From: Chrysomallon squamiferum
Taxonomy: Eukaryota > Mollusca > Gastropoda > Neomphalida > Peltospiridae
Length of the DNA: 64,000 bases
Assembly (NCBI GenBank): GCA_012295275.1
Contig: CM022672.1
Location: 9,875,404 to 9,939,403, forward strand
Direction: 5' to 3'
The number at the start of each line of letters is the position of its first letter. Positions within the stretch are counted from its first letter, which is position 1. Made by a program: the position numbers and the translations under genes. Below, in pieces: positions 25,021 to 38,718 of this stretch. The notes beneath the pieces are model-generated. The model saw nothing but the letters and a program-made list of their open reading frames with translations. It had not been told where the DNA came from and did no database searches.

Positions 25021-26764
25021 AAAGACAGACAGAAAAATACGCAGTTAAGTAGACAGATATAAATAGATGAGGATATACATATAAATAAATATATAAGTAG
25101 ATGGACGGATGGCTAGATACAGTTAGGGACAGATGGATATACTTGTAAATGTTTGTATACAGCTTTTACATGTACAGAAAGTATGGGCCATTTCAAAAGT
25201 GATATAATCCTTACTGAATAAACACATATGGGTCAGTGGTTAAACAGGACATCATAAGAATAATTCTTAATTATTTTCCAATGAACAGAAGTTTCATTTC
25301 CCAGATAGCGAGAGTCTGTCACTGTAAATAACAGTTTGGTCAATTATGATCAAAGAATAAATTTATCAATGTACATTTTGTGTCAGTTGTAAGAAGATAT
25401 ACTGGACTGTTTAAAATGATACATTAAACAAGAAGAAGAAAAAAAGAAAGAAATCATTTAAGTAGTTGGTAAGGATTATTTATTGTTCAAATTTATAATA
25501 ATAACAACAACAATGACCACAACCATAATATATAATAATAATAAAAATGAAGATTCTTTTATTATTATTTATTATTTTTTAGATGCAAACTGTTTTCCAA
25601 GTGACATCAGTGTAAAAATTATTACTGCATCAATAAAGACGTTCACATTCAAAGCTTAAATGCATGTTTCATTACCAACCACATGATTTCAGATCTCATA
25701 AGATATTAATGTAAGAAAAAATAAAATAACATAAAATAAAATAAAATAATAAAATTTGATGTATATATCAAAATGTAAAGGATTAAGATATGGTAATCAT
25801 AAACTTTTATTGTTGTATTTATTGCATGGAGATTTTTTGAATTAGCTAATTTTACTTCTTGTTTAATATTTGTTTATTTATTTATTTTTATTTTTGTTTT
25901 TTATTATAATTTTTTTTTTAATTATTATTATTATTTTTTTTTTTTTTGACTTATAAGTGTTTAATTCTTATTTTTTGAAAATAAATATTTCCAATAAAGT
26001 AAAACTATTAATTTCAATGTTTTGTAAAAGCTAGAAGCAATAAATGCATTTGTTGTTAAGTAAAATTAATTATACAAACAAACATAAATGTAAGTAAATA
26101 AATAAGCTGGTAAGTTAGTAAACAAATAAATAAATAAACATGCACATAAATAAATAATAAAAATAAACAAACATACACACACAAGCTAATAAACAAATAA
26201 ACAGATAAACAGTACTGAAAACAACCATAATGAGAAGAATGTATGACTAAAACTGCAAAGCAATGACATAAAGTCTGAGCTGGTAATTCGTTTAGTCTGA
26301 CATTTCTTACCAGCAGCAGATAAAAACATGTTTTCAAAGTTTACCTGTCACTCAGAATTACACTGGAAGCAAAAGTTTCAGTCCTAACCAAAATAGTTTG
26401 CTGTGAGGTCTAGCTTGTCAAAAAATAGTCTGATAACTGAGACCCTGTGAACATTGACTTGTTTGTTCTAGTAGCAGAAACTACATACATATTTACATAC
26501 ATTACAATGCATTATGATCATAATTACAATTATACATACATTCATTCATTCATTCATTTATATAACATACTTTAATTACCACACACATACATGCATGTAT
26601 ATTTATACACACAAACAAATACACATACATACACACACATGTACATTTACATATTACATACATGGTCTATGGAATGACCATATGAATAAACTATAAAAAA
26701 AAAAAAAAATTAAATTCATAAAATAATCACTGAAAAATAAATCACATATCAAGTGGCATTAATG

Positions 26765-26825
26765 AGGATTAATCCTGCAACCTTAACATATCAGACTAGC
26801 ACTCTAACAATTAACCTACAGTCTT
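26765..26825 (-). repeat. degenerate tRNA-like sequence, possible SINE head
   Basis: Read on the minus strand this contains an A-box-like GTAGGTTAATTGTTAGAGTG, then an anticodon-arm-sized stretch, then a B-box-like GGTTGCAGGATTAATCC. The acceptor stem does not pair well, so this looks like a tRNA-derived relic, not a functional tRNA. Confidence 0.45.
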
Positions 26826-26925
26826 AAAATGATGGGAAAACCAACTTCATGCAGATGTGATTTGATCTCAGCGCCTACCAGTCCTGAAACACAATGTCTT
26901 AACCACAACACATCTGATTTAAATT
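26826..26925 (-). repeat. second degenerate tRNA-like sequence
   Basis: On the minus strand, GTGGTTAAGACATTGTG resembles an A box and GAGATCAAATCAC a decayed B box. It lies directly beside the other tRNA-like relic, so the two could be parts of one composite SINE or two insertions. Confidence 0.35.
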
Positions 26926-27552
26926 ATCTACATACAGACATTACTTACCATGAATCTTTTTCAAGTATTTCATTTCTTTTATTAACTAAACAGTCAATTA
27001 CTGTATATTCACAGACAAACATTTAATCACATAAAAACATTAAAGAAAACATTTCAAACATATTTTACATTTTGAAATTCATCTGCGTTTTTTTTCATTA
27101 TTACCATTTACAAATGAAGCTAATAGACACTATTTAATGGATAAGACAGAAAACTGAATTTTGGCTTGTATATTGGGGATTACTTTGAACATGATTAACG
27201 CACTTCTAAACTCCCATCTGTAAAAGCCAGTAATCAATGTCACTTAGTGAGATTCTGTTTAGTACAGAGTGGTCAAATTTTCACAACAGGAAAGATTTTG
27301 TTAGAGTAAAACTTCACTGGGTATGTACTATAAAGATAGGGCAATGACCAGTGATATTAAGGTGTTCAAAACTACTGCTCTCATGGAACATTAGTGAAGA
27401 ACAGGGTTAAAGACGAGCAGATCATAGGATCAAATGTCAGAACTAGTTTCTAATCATGGTTTATTTGGAATGGTTAATGATTATATAAGATGTTTTTTTG
27501 CTCTCTCTAATACTCTAACCATTTTTCTATTGTAGTTTGGTTTCTTTAATTC

Positions 27553-27554
<2 letters not shown>

Positions 27555-27620
<66 letters not shown>

Positions 27621-27675
27621 TGGTTATTTATTTGTTCTTTTTTCTCTCTATTTAATTTTTTTCTATTTATTATTA

Positions 27676-27730
<55 letters not shown>

Positions 27731-27735
27731 TTATT
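27555..27735. repeat. (TTA)n then (TTTA)n compound microsatellite
   Basis: About 23 perfect TTA units, a 45 bp spacer, about 8 more TTA units and then about 11 TTTA units. Confidence 0.95.
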
Positions 27736-28108
27736 GTTATTTTTTTAATATTTTAATTTCCAAGTACCCCATTTCACCCCGACCCAAAAATTAGATTTAA
27801 CACAATATTTGCTCAATTATCCCATTTTTAAATATGTTTTCGTTAATTTTAATTTTGAAATATTAATAATGACAAAACATCACTGTCATGATGATAGCAA
27901 TGATGATGACAATGATGATGATGATGTAAGAAAAGGTTAACTTCTATTAACATTTCTGAAATGAACCATATTTAATGGGTATCAATTTTGATACCTGTTG
28001 TAAAAAGACACTATAAGAGAGAAAGAGAAATAGAACCTGAAAACACCAACAATCTATGTCTTTTTCTACAGCTTTATAAAAACAAATAATAATAATAATA
28101 ATAAAATT

Positions 28109-28111
<3 letters not shown>

Positions 28112-28144
<33 letters not shown>
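28112..28144. repeat. poly(T) tract of 33
   Basis: Uninterrupted thymine run. Confidence 0.9.
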
Positions 28145-28940
28145 CAAGTATAATTATTATTTATATCCACTTAAGTTAAATTAAAACATGCAAAAGCCAG
28201 CAGCGTGGAATGCCATTAAAAAACCCCATAATAATTAGGTTAGTTATAACTATAAAACTGAATGCTGCCAAACAGGTTAATGCTTTTAATGTGCTACACA
28301 CTTTGTAAACAGATCAGTAACTCCTTGGTAACTTTGTATTTTAAACTAAACATTCTACAGATAATTTAAAGCACACTGCACTTTAAGATAATCACTAAAA
28401 ACCAAAGCTATAGTATATTTTTTTCATTAAAAAAATTATAATAATAAAAACAGAGAAAAAGAAAAAGAACAAAGAAGATGAATAATTTCTAAATAAAATA
28501 TTTTGTTTTGTGTACAGGATTATATTTGGTGACTATCCATGAATGTGTTTTTGTAAATGTGTGTGTGTGTGTGTAATTTTATTATATCTGACCATGGATG
28601 GCAACATAAAATCCAATATCGTTGATGGCATCTATCTGAACAAAGTATCTAGCAGCAGAGTTGTTAAATAATAAAATAATAATAATAAAAAACTCAAAAA
28701 GCTAATACATTTAAAATGCATTATATACCTGGGTATTAATAATATGATAAATATTATATTTCTGAGTTAACTTTCTGTGATTAGCAGGTACCTAACCCCT
28801 GTCTAAATTAGTCTGTCTTCGTCAAAATTGAGTTCATCCTAGACATGTTTCCAGCAAGTATTTTCATCTAGTGTATCTTTGGGTGTGATGGTTGATGCAC
28901 TGGCTGAAACTGTTTTTAAAATTTAAAATGACATTCTTAC

Positions 28941-31900
28941 CTTTGTCGAGCCTTGGTGGTGGCCGGTACTTGAATCCGGACTGGCTCCAGAATACTGGTA
29001 TGGATGCTCGAACTTGGACAAACGAAACCAAATGAGGATAAAACTCAATAATCTGAAAGAAATGTAGCTGGACTGAAATTTTTGAAAACACCAAAAAGTG
29101 AGTGTAATCCAAAAAAACTAAAAAATAAATAAACCAGGAGAAAGCAACAAATGATGTTTTATAAACTATATTTCTACTTCTATATCCTGGCTACATGGGC
29201 ATAAGTTATGTCTAATTATTATGTTATCCGAGTGTATTCTTTTGAAAAATAAAATTTTATTATTTATCTGCAAATATATACATTTTCTTAATAGTCATGT
29301 CAAAAAAAAAAAAAATAATAATAATTTTTCTGACAGATTTTGTTATTTCTTAACCTCAGATTTTGTAATTTTTGACTACCATGCATTACGTTAAAGAATG
29401 ATATATTAACTATAAATTTATTGATATGATTTCAATAGATCTTTTCACAAATAAATCAGTTCACTCCCTTACAAATACACCCAGAACTGTGATACCTGCT
29501 CTGTTTCCACGTAGTTGGCACAAGCTCCATTTTCATCTATACCCCTCTTCCGTGAGCGCGTTCCTGTTGAAAACAAAATTGTTCAAAAACAGATTTGAGA
29601 ATACATCCTATTACATTTATATATTACTTATAAATTATGTAAACTTACTATGCAAAAGTAATTTTAAAAAAAAAAAAAAGAAAAGAAAAACAATTTCACC
29701 CATATATTTATAAAAACAAAATTGAAAATGTTTATTAAGGGAGATAATAGTACAGACATTTATCCAGTAACAGTTATCCCTAATGTCAAAGAAATATTTC
29801 TTTTTCTTTTTCATTTTTCTTTTTAATTATTATTATTATTATTATTATTATTATCATTATTATTTTTACTTTTTTTCATTTTTATAAATGATTTTTGGTA
29901 ATAGCCTTTGTTTTATTAGGTTTGTAATTTTAATCTATTCTAAATGTATTTTTCGTGATTTACATGCATTTTTATTATGGCACTGATATCCAGACACTAC
30001 TGTGGTAACTTCATTAATTTTACTCTTTCAGTCACGGGAAATCATTCAGATTCTTTATAACATTATCACCACGTACTTTTATTTTCTGCACAAACTGGTA
30101 ATGGAATGACATAGAGATGAAAACTCAACACTAACTTGTATATAAAAAGATATAGGAGTCAGTCATAAAATTCCAGTGGTTATATGACTAAAGAAATCTG
30201 CTAATGCCAATAACTGGGCAACTCTTTTTCCGTCTGCAATAAGAGATCTTTTATGTGCATCTTCTAATTGCTGGAAAAGCTCGTATCATGCCTTTTGTCA
30301 AAACTACTCATCAAGTTCTGTCAGAAATGGGAAAATGTCCAGTGAAAGGTACCTTTATATATATCACAATTTTTATGCATTACTGCCAACTATAAAGAAG
30401 ATAACTGATAGACATTGCATATCAGCTCTTGGAAATAATCTACAGGAAGACCAGAAAGAAGATGGAGGTACGAACATGATCAGTACTGACAGAGAATAGT
30501 ACAAACAAGAAGATGTGGCAATAGGATTTCGCAAAACAATGAAAAGCTGCAGCTGCACAATGATGATAACATTGATGATGAAGATGATTAATTAAGACTG
30601 CCTCACAATTAAAACGCAACTGGAAAATGCACAATATATTTAGACTGTTTCCAGTTACAATTTTTGACACTATTCTCAATATAAGTTCTGCTGTACCTGC
30701 TCGGTGACGGTTTCTGCGGGAGATGATGCTGATGTTGTACTCCAGCGGTTCTTTGTATTTAGAGTTCATGAAATCTGACATGGAGTCTGCAGAGTTATCT
30801 TTCTTGTCCTCACTGAAATCCATCTTGCACCGCTCCATCTGAATGAAACCCTGAATAACGGGAACCATCCAGTGATCTGCAAGACAATTCTGAAAAAAAA
30901 ACCCAAAAACCCTAAGTTCAGAAACATCTGTAAATTTACAGTTGTGCTCTGTTTTAATGGAAAACACAATAAGAAAAATTTCTTAAGTCAGTTAATATTA
31001 TTTAAAAAAAAAAAAAATAAAGACAGATTTTTAAGTATTTTTAGTAAATGTATGTAAAAACTAAATAAGATTTCTTAAATATGGTCAGTATTTAAAATGA
31101 AAACCACCAAATGCATCCTCTTTTTGAAAATAAACTTAAATACATTTGTAATTAATATAAGAAGTGTGTAGATGTAGTCTATTATATGATTTATAATGTT
31201 TCCTCCTTATATATATATATCTATATATGTGCGCACACACACACACAGAGTACATACATATTTTAACAATAACATGAAATATCAAACCAAATGAACTAAT
31301 GTGATGATGTTATAAACATTATGAATAAGTAATCATCAATCACACCCACACCCATACGCGTGTAATATATAATTATAATGTAGATATAAACCTTCTGGTT
31401 TTCTAAATCTGACAACATGTGTTTGTTCCAGAAGAAGCGTTCATCTGCTCTTTTCCACATCGGTGCATTTTTGTTGTAATGATCACGATGCTGTTGCTGC
31501 AGCGAGTTTGTCAGGTCATATGTGTCGCTGTAGTAGAAGAAATCTGTATCAGTGTACATCTTCAACAGTTCCTGCAAACAGAAAACAGTACTTTTAAAAC
31601 GTAGTATCTTACATGATGTTTTTTTTAATTCTATAGTTTAACAACTGTCTGAAAAAGAGTAATTATCATAATAAGTATCTCATTGTCATAGGTATGAAAA
31701 TATATAATTTATTTTATTAAACCAAAGCTCTGAATTAAGCTGAAATCAAATTTCCACTGTAAGCATTCAGTTTTTCTGAAGGATCAGTTTTGTTTTGAAT
31801 AATTCATCTTTTTGGGTTATTTGTTTTCTTTCATCATGTATTTACCCCTTTGTTATTCCTAACCCTCATCACATTCTCTCACTGATGCAACAAAGAACAA

Positions 31901-33472
31901 CAAGTTTATAATTTTATAATCTGACAGTAAGGAAAAAGAAGAACGGACAGACACATTTCTATATGGATGGATTATACATATCAGCTGAAAATTAATAATA
32001 ATAATAACAATAATAAAAGAAAGTTATAATTATAATCACCTCCATTATTCTCTTTTCAAATTTTTCTTTGTCTTTCACTTCCTTCTGAAAAAAAAAAATC
32101 AATAAAAAAAAGATTTATGTGACACAAATAATAAATTAGTTTAAAAAAAAAAAAAAAATTAAAAAATTAAAAAATCAATAATCTTGAGAAACATCACCAA
32201 TATGGACAGTCATAAGAGTCTGAAGACATGGCATGTGTTGTCGCATCTATGCAAAACCAAGCTTTAGGTTTCTTCTGATCTTTATGAATCTTAGCCATCT
32301 GTATCATGTAACTGCAATCAAAACATGTTAAAAGTGTGTACTGAAAACAAAGAGTCAAGTAAATAGTAAATGCATTATTGGTAACAATGACTGATTTTAC
32401 CTTCTTGGGTCTAACATTTTCAGCTGCCATTTTAATAGAATTCCATGTTTTCTGCAAAGCCTTGGAATCATCAGATTGCTGGAATATTCTCTCAGGCTTT
32501 TTCATTCCAAAGTGGTGCTTTTTGCATAGCTGAAACAGATGTTATAGTGGATTAAATAATCTCATTTAAATTCTGTGCTGTAAAGATTATTAAATTAAAA
32601 TAATGCATTTTGGAGCAATAATTTTACATGCATACATAATATTTAAATGATATTCTGCATTCTAATGTAATGATTTTACATGCCTACATAGTGTATACTC
32701 ATTAATGCACACACATATATTTGTATCTGCTGCATACATGTTTACCCACTGACATACACATATAATTGGCACAAACATATATGTATATATGTACTTATGA
32801 AAATATACGTTAAACTGAATGTGTATGTGTGTTTGTGTGTGTGTAAGTGTGTATGTACAACTTATTGCACACAATATTCATTGAAAAAAGTAAACAAAAT
32901 AGCTTCACCTGCAATTCCAAATCTGTGTAGTCATTTTTTGAAAGTGGAAGAACAGCAATTTTGTCTATCTTGTATACATTATGTTCCTGTCCCAGCTTCC
33001 CCAACAGTGAATGTTGTCGAATCAGTAATAATTTCCAATCTGATTCTGAATAAGAACAAACAATAATGTATGTATAATGTTACATAAATATGCAAAAATA
33101 CCTTTAACTTTCAATTTAGTGTCTGAAGGCATATTTGTGTGTACTTATATATGCCAAGCTCCATAACTTTCAGATTTACTTTGAAACATGATTTCCTATA
33201 ATTAATTAATTATTTTATTTATTTTTTATTTTTTTTTTTTTTTTATTTATTTTTTCTCATTATATTTTTTAAAGTCTGAGTCAAATAACTCATAAATATA
33301 TTAAATAATAGATTTTGGAGGTTAAAAAAATAAATAATAATAATAATAACAATTCTTTGTATTTCAGAATTCGAATAAAATGTTAAAAATACTAGACAAA
33401 TTGGAAGAGAAATTATTCAGTAAAATTTTAATAATTCAATCATTCAGAACTAAACTGGTTTCCTTTGTTTAC

Positions 33473-33515
<43 letters not shown>

Positions 33516-36500
33516 CACACACACATGTATATGTTTATGTGTATCTATGTATGTATGTATGCATGTATACACATTCATACATACATGTAGACACACATAC
33601 ATACATTTGTAGTAAAAAGATTGTGCAATCTGTTTTAAAACAATAAAATAATTTAACATGTATGTACTGTTTTAAAACTGTCTTCGCAGATTCTATTTGA
33701 TAGCTAACAGACAGAATTTGTATGATATGATGTTCAAAATTTAAAACACAAGCAGTTATAAAACAAATTTAAACTTAAATTTAATGTTTTACAGCTGAAA
33801 GATATTTTATTTTTATCTAATGCTTATTAGTAAACATGTTTATTATTATTTGTTTGTTTTTTTAAACAATTCTAAATTTTCATTCTTTTAATACGCAGAA
33901 ACAAAAATAATTGTTATATTATTTATTTTGTTATTTTATTTTATTTATTTTATTTACTTTCAATTGATAAAGCATGAAAATATTTTTCTTTTACTTTTTC
34001 TATTTATAAATGTTTATGAAAAGATTTTTAAATTAATAATTATTAAGAAACACAACAAAATTAAGTACTCATGTAAGTAAAATTTTCTGTATTGTTTTTA
34101 TGAAGTAAAACAAAATGTTAAATTCAAATGTTGAAAGATCCACACATGAAAACATCATAAAATAATGAAAACTAAAAACATAACAAATTTTTGGAGTGTT
34201 TTTATTTTTTATCATTAACCTTGAGGGAAAACAAACAAATTTTGTCAAATTATACTATTTTATTTATATTTATATTGTTATTTTTATTATATTTATTTCA
34301 CTATTTTTAGTTCATTTTTTAAATTCAATTTATTTTGCTATTTTTATTTTATTTATTTCATTATTTTTACTTCATTTATTTATTTTTTATCTCTTTCTTT
34401 ATTTATTTTTATTTGATTTATTTTTGTTATATTAGTTGTATTTGTTATTTTTATTGTATTAGTTTATTTTTTAACTGACTGATAAGTAAAGAACTTAAAG
34501 AATTTCCAGTTCAGATTCAACTAAGCCTATCAATCAGGGCGTTACTTCAAATCTACACCAGATGAGATATGTCTCAACACAAGTCAAAAATAGTACACCT
34601 ACTATTGATCACTTAACTGTGTCACCTTAGACCAGTTCTAAACATTAGTATTAACAAATAAATAACCTGTTCAGTATGGAAGTTACATATTATAAGCTCA
34701 ATTTTTGTTCTTTTGACAGGATTTCCAAATTTGTTAATTATAGAGTCATTTGAAATGATAACCCCAATAAACATATAACTTTTGTGTCATCACAGAGCAA
34801 TTCTAAACCTTTTAGGAGTCACACTGACACTAAGGAATTTATAAAAGTAACTTTATAAGCTCTTCATTACTGGTTAAATATTCTGAGCCATATTTTCACT
34901 TTTTTGGACAGCATCCCAAAATTTGTTAATTAAAGAGTTATTTGAAATGATAATCCCTATAAACTAAAAAAACTGTGGCATGGAAACATGCCAAGGTTTC
35001 CAAATAATTCATAATTTGGTACAAATTATTAAAAATTTTTAGCTTTTTAAAATTCTGTTTAAACAACTGATAAAGCATGAACATTTTTCTTTTATCCTTT
35101 TATTTATTTATTTATTTATTTTTTATTTTATTTTATATATATATATATATATATTTTTTTTTTTTGTAAAGGTTTTTTAATTAATAATTATCAAGAAACA
35201 AACCAACAATTATTATAACTCATGTAATTTTTGTCTAAGTAGCAGTTATTATTTTTAAATTAAAATTTTTGTTTTGTTTCTACTGTTAACCAAAATGTTA
35301 AATTAAAATGTAAATTGATTGATAAGTGAAAGTTATCTTTCAATGAAAAATAATTATATCTAAAATCAGAACAATTTTGTTGATATTTTCTCATTATTAA
35401 TTAATAATCAAAAAAGAATTTTTGGTTGATAGTTTTTTTTTTTTTTTTTTTTTTTGTTCGTTTTCTTTTCATTATTAATATTGAAAGAAAACAAAATCAA
35501 TTTTTGTTAAAATATAGAAAAATGGTTAAATTTATTTTATTTTATTTTATTTTACTTTTTTTTTTTTTTTTTTTCTTCTTTTTTCATTTATTTACCTGGA
35601 TTTAAATTATCTAGTTTTTGTTTTTAGAATTATTTACCTGGATATAATCATGTGATTTTTCATAGTTTACATGGATGTAAATGAATAGGTTATTATTAAT
35701 TGTTTTCCTTTGTTAGTTAAAGCATGTTTTTTTTTTTTTTTTTTTTTTTTTTTTTCCATTGTACATGAAGGATTAATTTACCTGGATGTTAAAGATTAAT
35801 TTACCCAACTATCAAGAATTAATTTACCTGAATGTCAATTATTCATTTACATGAATATAAAGGACAAATTTAACTGGATGTCAAAGATTAATTTACCTGG
35901 ATGTATTTTAAGTTTTCCAATGATGCCATAGATTATCCCAATACAAACTGGATTCCATGCTGAACACAAATCACTTCCTGTATCAAAAACAAAATAGGAA
36001 ATGATCACTTTATGCTGTAGATTTGAATTTTAAAACATATATTACATTTGTTTTGTTTTTTTAAATTACAGTTTTATTTAACTAAAATTATGTAGATGAA
36101 ATTAAAAAAAATTTTTAATATAATATTTTAAGGGATATTATGAGGGTAGGAAGAAGGTTTTAACCCATTTCTAAATTTAGGCTTAAGGACAGAAACATAA
36201 AATTTGTTATAACAAATATTGTTTCAGGTTTAAGTGTAATAATGTATTTTTAAACAACAGTGTGTGCCTAATTAGTACAAAGTATGAACCCTAATACCTA
36301 TTCTATAACCACAGGCGGAATGTTGAGTTTAAAGTGTACCTGCTGGTAAGTTTTATATACTTCAAAATGACTTAGAATACATATATCAAGGCAGGGGCAC
36401 AGTCATAACTTATCTGGGAGCTTCATAGGCCAAGGGACCTTTGCAATATATGCATGCTGTTGCTTCCTGTCAACAAATGTTTCACGGCTGTGTATGTAGG

Positions 36501-37466
36501 GGACCTAATGCATGGCTTAGCACGAGGGCACATAATACAGAATATATAGATGTCAATAATGATATCAAACATTTTCAATAGCTATACTCCAATATTAGCA
36601 TGTTCTGTTGTCTGGAATAAACACTACAGTAATGAAGATAAAATGCATATAGGGTTCATTGCAAACATCATTGGTAAGGGACAAGCTGTGATTCACTGAC
36701 AGAGCACCTGCTTAACACAAAGATCAGTCCTCTTGTGTGGGCTGTTTCACATTTTATCAAAGATCCATGTATACAAGCTTTTCTGCTTATAGGAAAAATG
36801 TATATCAAAGATGTGATGCTGCTAATAAAAACAGTGAGTTATCCAATGCACACCTGTCTAATTTTAATGTGACCCTTATAGGCCTTAACCAAATATCATA
36901 GCTGTGTATTGTTAATGTGCTGAGTATATCTTGAAAATAATAATTTCTTCTTCAATGATAGGCATGTTCTAACATTATTTTTATATATGAAAATGTCTGT
37001 GTGTGTGTGTGTGTGTGTATGTTAAATATTTCACATTAGCCAAAGTATATTTAAACAAGTGGGTTGTCATTCTATGAACATAAATACATTATACTCAAAT
37101 ACTGTCATATGAACAAGTATATCCAATTTTATTGAAAGTCTATTAATTTATCTTTAGAGTTAACAATATTTTGTTCTCGGGGACCATAACTTATTTCTAA
37201 ACAGGCTACTTTCGGTAAATTTACACAAATTAATATTATTATTTAAACAACAAATCATTTTAATAACAATACAGTAAATACTGGTTCCAGAAACATGATC
37301 TGATTGATCACGATAATAATAATGTTGAAATAAAGAAATAGGAAATTAGATGACAAATTGTATAAATACCTAATTTGGGTTCCAAATCTCCTGTAGTTCT
37401 ACTGCACCAAAGACTGAAGTCTCCATCTAGTATGATATAATGAGAATCAGTCTCATACAATTCCAT
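28941..37466 (-). CDS. INPP5F: INPP5F (Sac2) phosphoinositide 4-phosphatase, 5' part, nine coding exons
   Basis: Nine minus-strand exons: 37370-37466, 35897-35977, 32909-33045, 32401-32529, 32040-32084, 31392-31571, 30697-30889, 29496-29563 and 28941-29052. All have AG/GT borders and matching phases, and they sum to 1042 bp (347 residues plus one base). The product follows vertebrate INPP5F from its first residues: MELYETDSHYI, then WNPVCIGIIYGIIGK, KIAVLPLSKND, the SAC-domain block FFYYSDTYDLTNS, DERFFWNKHML, PVIQGFIQ, SRRNRHRAG, ANYVETEQ and SIPVFWSQSGFKY. INPP5F removes the 4-phosphate from PI4P on endosomes and clathrin-coated structures. The catalytic CX5R loop, the rest of the SAC domain and the hSac2 homology region should lie in later exons (lower coordinates). 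I did not find them, so the gene is incomplete here. Exon 9 ends one base into a codon with donor GTAAGA, so splicing is expected to continue. The start has a 5' flank with upstream stops. Confidence 0.92.
33478..33512. repeat. (CA)n microsatellite in INPP5F intron 2
   Basis: CA run followed by a TATG/ATAC-rich segment to about 33605. Confidence 0.9.
33960..35530. repeat. diverged tandem segmental duplication in INPP5F intron 2
   Basis: Copy A (about 33960-34260) and copy B (about 35065-35520) share the same ordered blocks: GATAAAGCATGAAAATATTT-like, TTTTAAATTAATAATTAT, AAGAAAC(C)AA, CATGTAA, CAAAATGTTAAATT and GAAAACAAA. A second, smaller duplication lies between them: GTGTCA..AG..AATTCTAAAC and CCAAATTTGTTAATTATAGA recur about 180-195 bp apart within 34618-34980. 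Confidence 0.7.
35585..35905. repeat. minisatellite of exon 2 donor-site copies
   Basis: About nine degenerate copies of a 22-25 bp unit around AATTTACCTGGATGT occur from about 35590 to the true exon 2 / intron 2 border of INPP5F at 35897, clustered in 35770-35905. Read on the minus strand the unit is ACATCCAGGTAAATT, the last bases of exon 2 plus its splice donor. One intronic copy (about 35771-35789) matches the real junction over 19 bases. Confidence 0.75.
36690..36750 (+). repeat. possible tRNA-derived SINE fragment
   Basis: GATTCACTGACAGAGCACCT followed by GCTTAACACAAAGATCAGTCC resembles the A-box half of a tRNA-derived SINE inside INPP5F intron 1. No clear B box. Confidence 0.25.
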
Positions 37467-38615
37467 TTTAATTCATGAACGTCCGTTTCTGACAGTCACC
37501 GACAAATTTACAGCTGATTACACGAGTTATTTCCCTTCGAAATAAATCGCCAATTGTGTCTCATGCCACAGTTAATAACTTTAGCAAATATACCAGATTA
37601 CAACGATAATTACAACAAAATAAATAATGATATCAATATATGGGATTATTATTTAAAATAAATTAATAAACAAAATTTTGAATGTTTTTATTTATTTATT
37701 TGTTTTATTTCTATACGTTATTTAATATTATTTCTATTTATTTGATTATCGTTCTTTAATTGTATTTTGTTTTATTTATTTATCTGTCTATTAACATACT
37801 TGCCCAAGTCTATCACATCACAAATAAAATGTTAACTTAGAAATTTAAGTAAAAGGCATTTAAGATGTTTGCAAATATCACGAAAAATGCACAAGAAGCT
37901 AATAGTAACCTTAAAATAATGTGAAAAGTCAGTCTGCTACGATCCTTCTAAAACACTGTCAGTGATTTTGTACTTTTATTTAAAGTTTCGAGTTAGTATT
38001 TCAGTTTGGTATCAAAATATATGCAGTGATTTTTGAAAGGAAAATAATTTATGAAATTGGCATTCTGTCATACTTGGCATCATTTTTTTCTCATAATTTG
38101 ATCCACATTCCTTTAGTGAACTGTCTAAATTTTAATTACATTTATTTATTTATTTATTTATTTCAGAAGAAAAACTACAACATTGGCTTTCTTTTGGGCT
38201 GACTCCACTAAATGTAACTCAGTTATTTTTATAATAGGTTACGACACAAATGAATTTGCTTTTGCAGCTTATTTTTTACTTGGAATAAATAAGTTACTCA
38301 TGTAATTATCGCTTTTGTATGACTTGACTAATATGAAACAGCAAAAGGGAGGCAACTGCACATTAAAATGTAATATCCAATATTATAACGTTTTCTCATA
38401 CACATGAAATTGCGAATTTTGATTGAAGTGTTCAAAAGACAGTTAGATAATAACTTAATTATCAGTTATTGATTTTTGTGTTATTATTTTGTTTCCAATC
38501 CTGGTCGCCTTTTTGTATACAGCAAAGCCACAAAGACCTTACTTTTTTTCCTGGAAAACGAAAGTAGACGTATTTTCATTGGTACATACTTATCATACGA
38601 TTGCAAAACTTGGGT

Positions 38616-38718
38616 GACACGTTTTTCTTGGAACAGATATTTATTTTGACGATGGGAGATAGAAACCTAGTAGGAGAAAAGGACATGTTGAAGGTTGGCT
38701 CTTTTTTGTCAAATATCT
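38616..38718 (+). other. exon-like duplicate, copy 1
   Basis: Contains GATATTTATTTTGACGATGG and ends in ACATGTTGAAG followed by GTTGGC (possible donor at 38694). No AG acceptor sits at the expected place (TTTTTCTTG), so it could only be a first exon. Matches copy 2 about 860 bp downstream. Its ATG at 38652 would run into a stop if joined to the exon at 41033, so it could only be untranslated leader. Confidence 0.35.

Larger units (their letters stand above)
21938..28930. other. repeat-rich interval, no coding exon recognised
   Basis: Between the GPCR and the last INPP5F exon seen. I searched the minus strand for the next INPP5F exons (the SAC catalytic CX5R region and after) and found none. 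It holds TTTA, TTA, TG and GATA/GACA tracts and weak SINE-like relics. If INPP5F continues leftwards, all of this is intron. Confidence 0.55.

Noticed and set aside
30440-30967. 175-residue minus-strand protein
   Set aside because: Only the central part, 30697-30889, is real: INPP5F exon 7. Both ends are intron translation past the splice sites.
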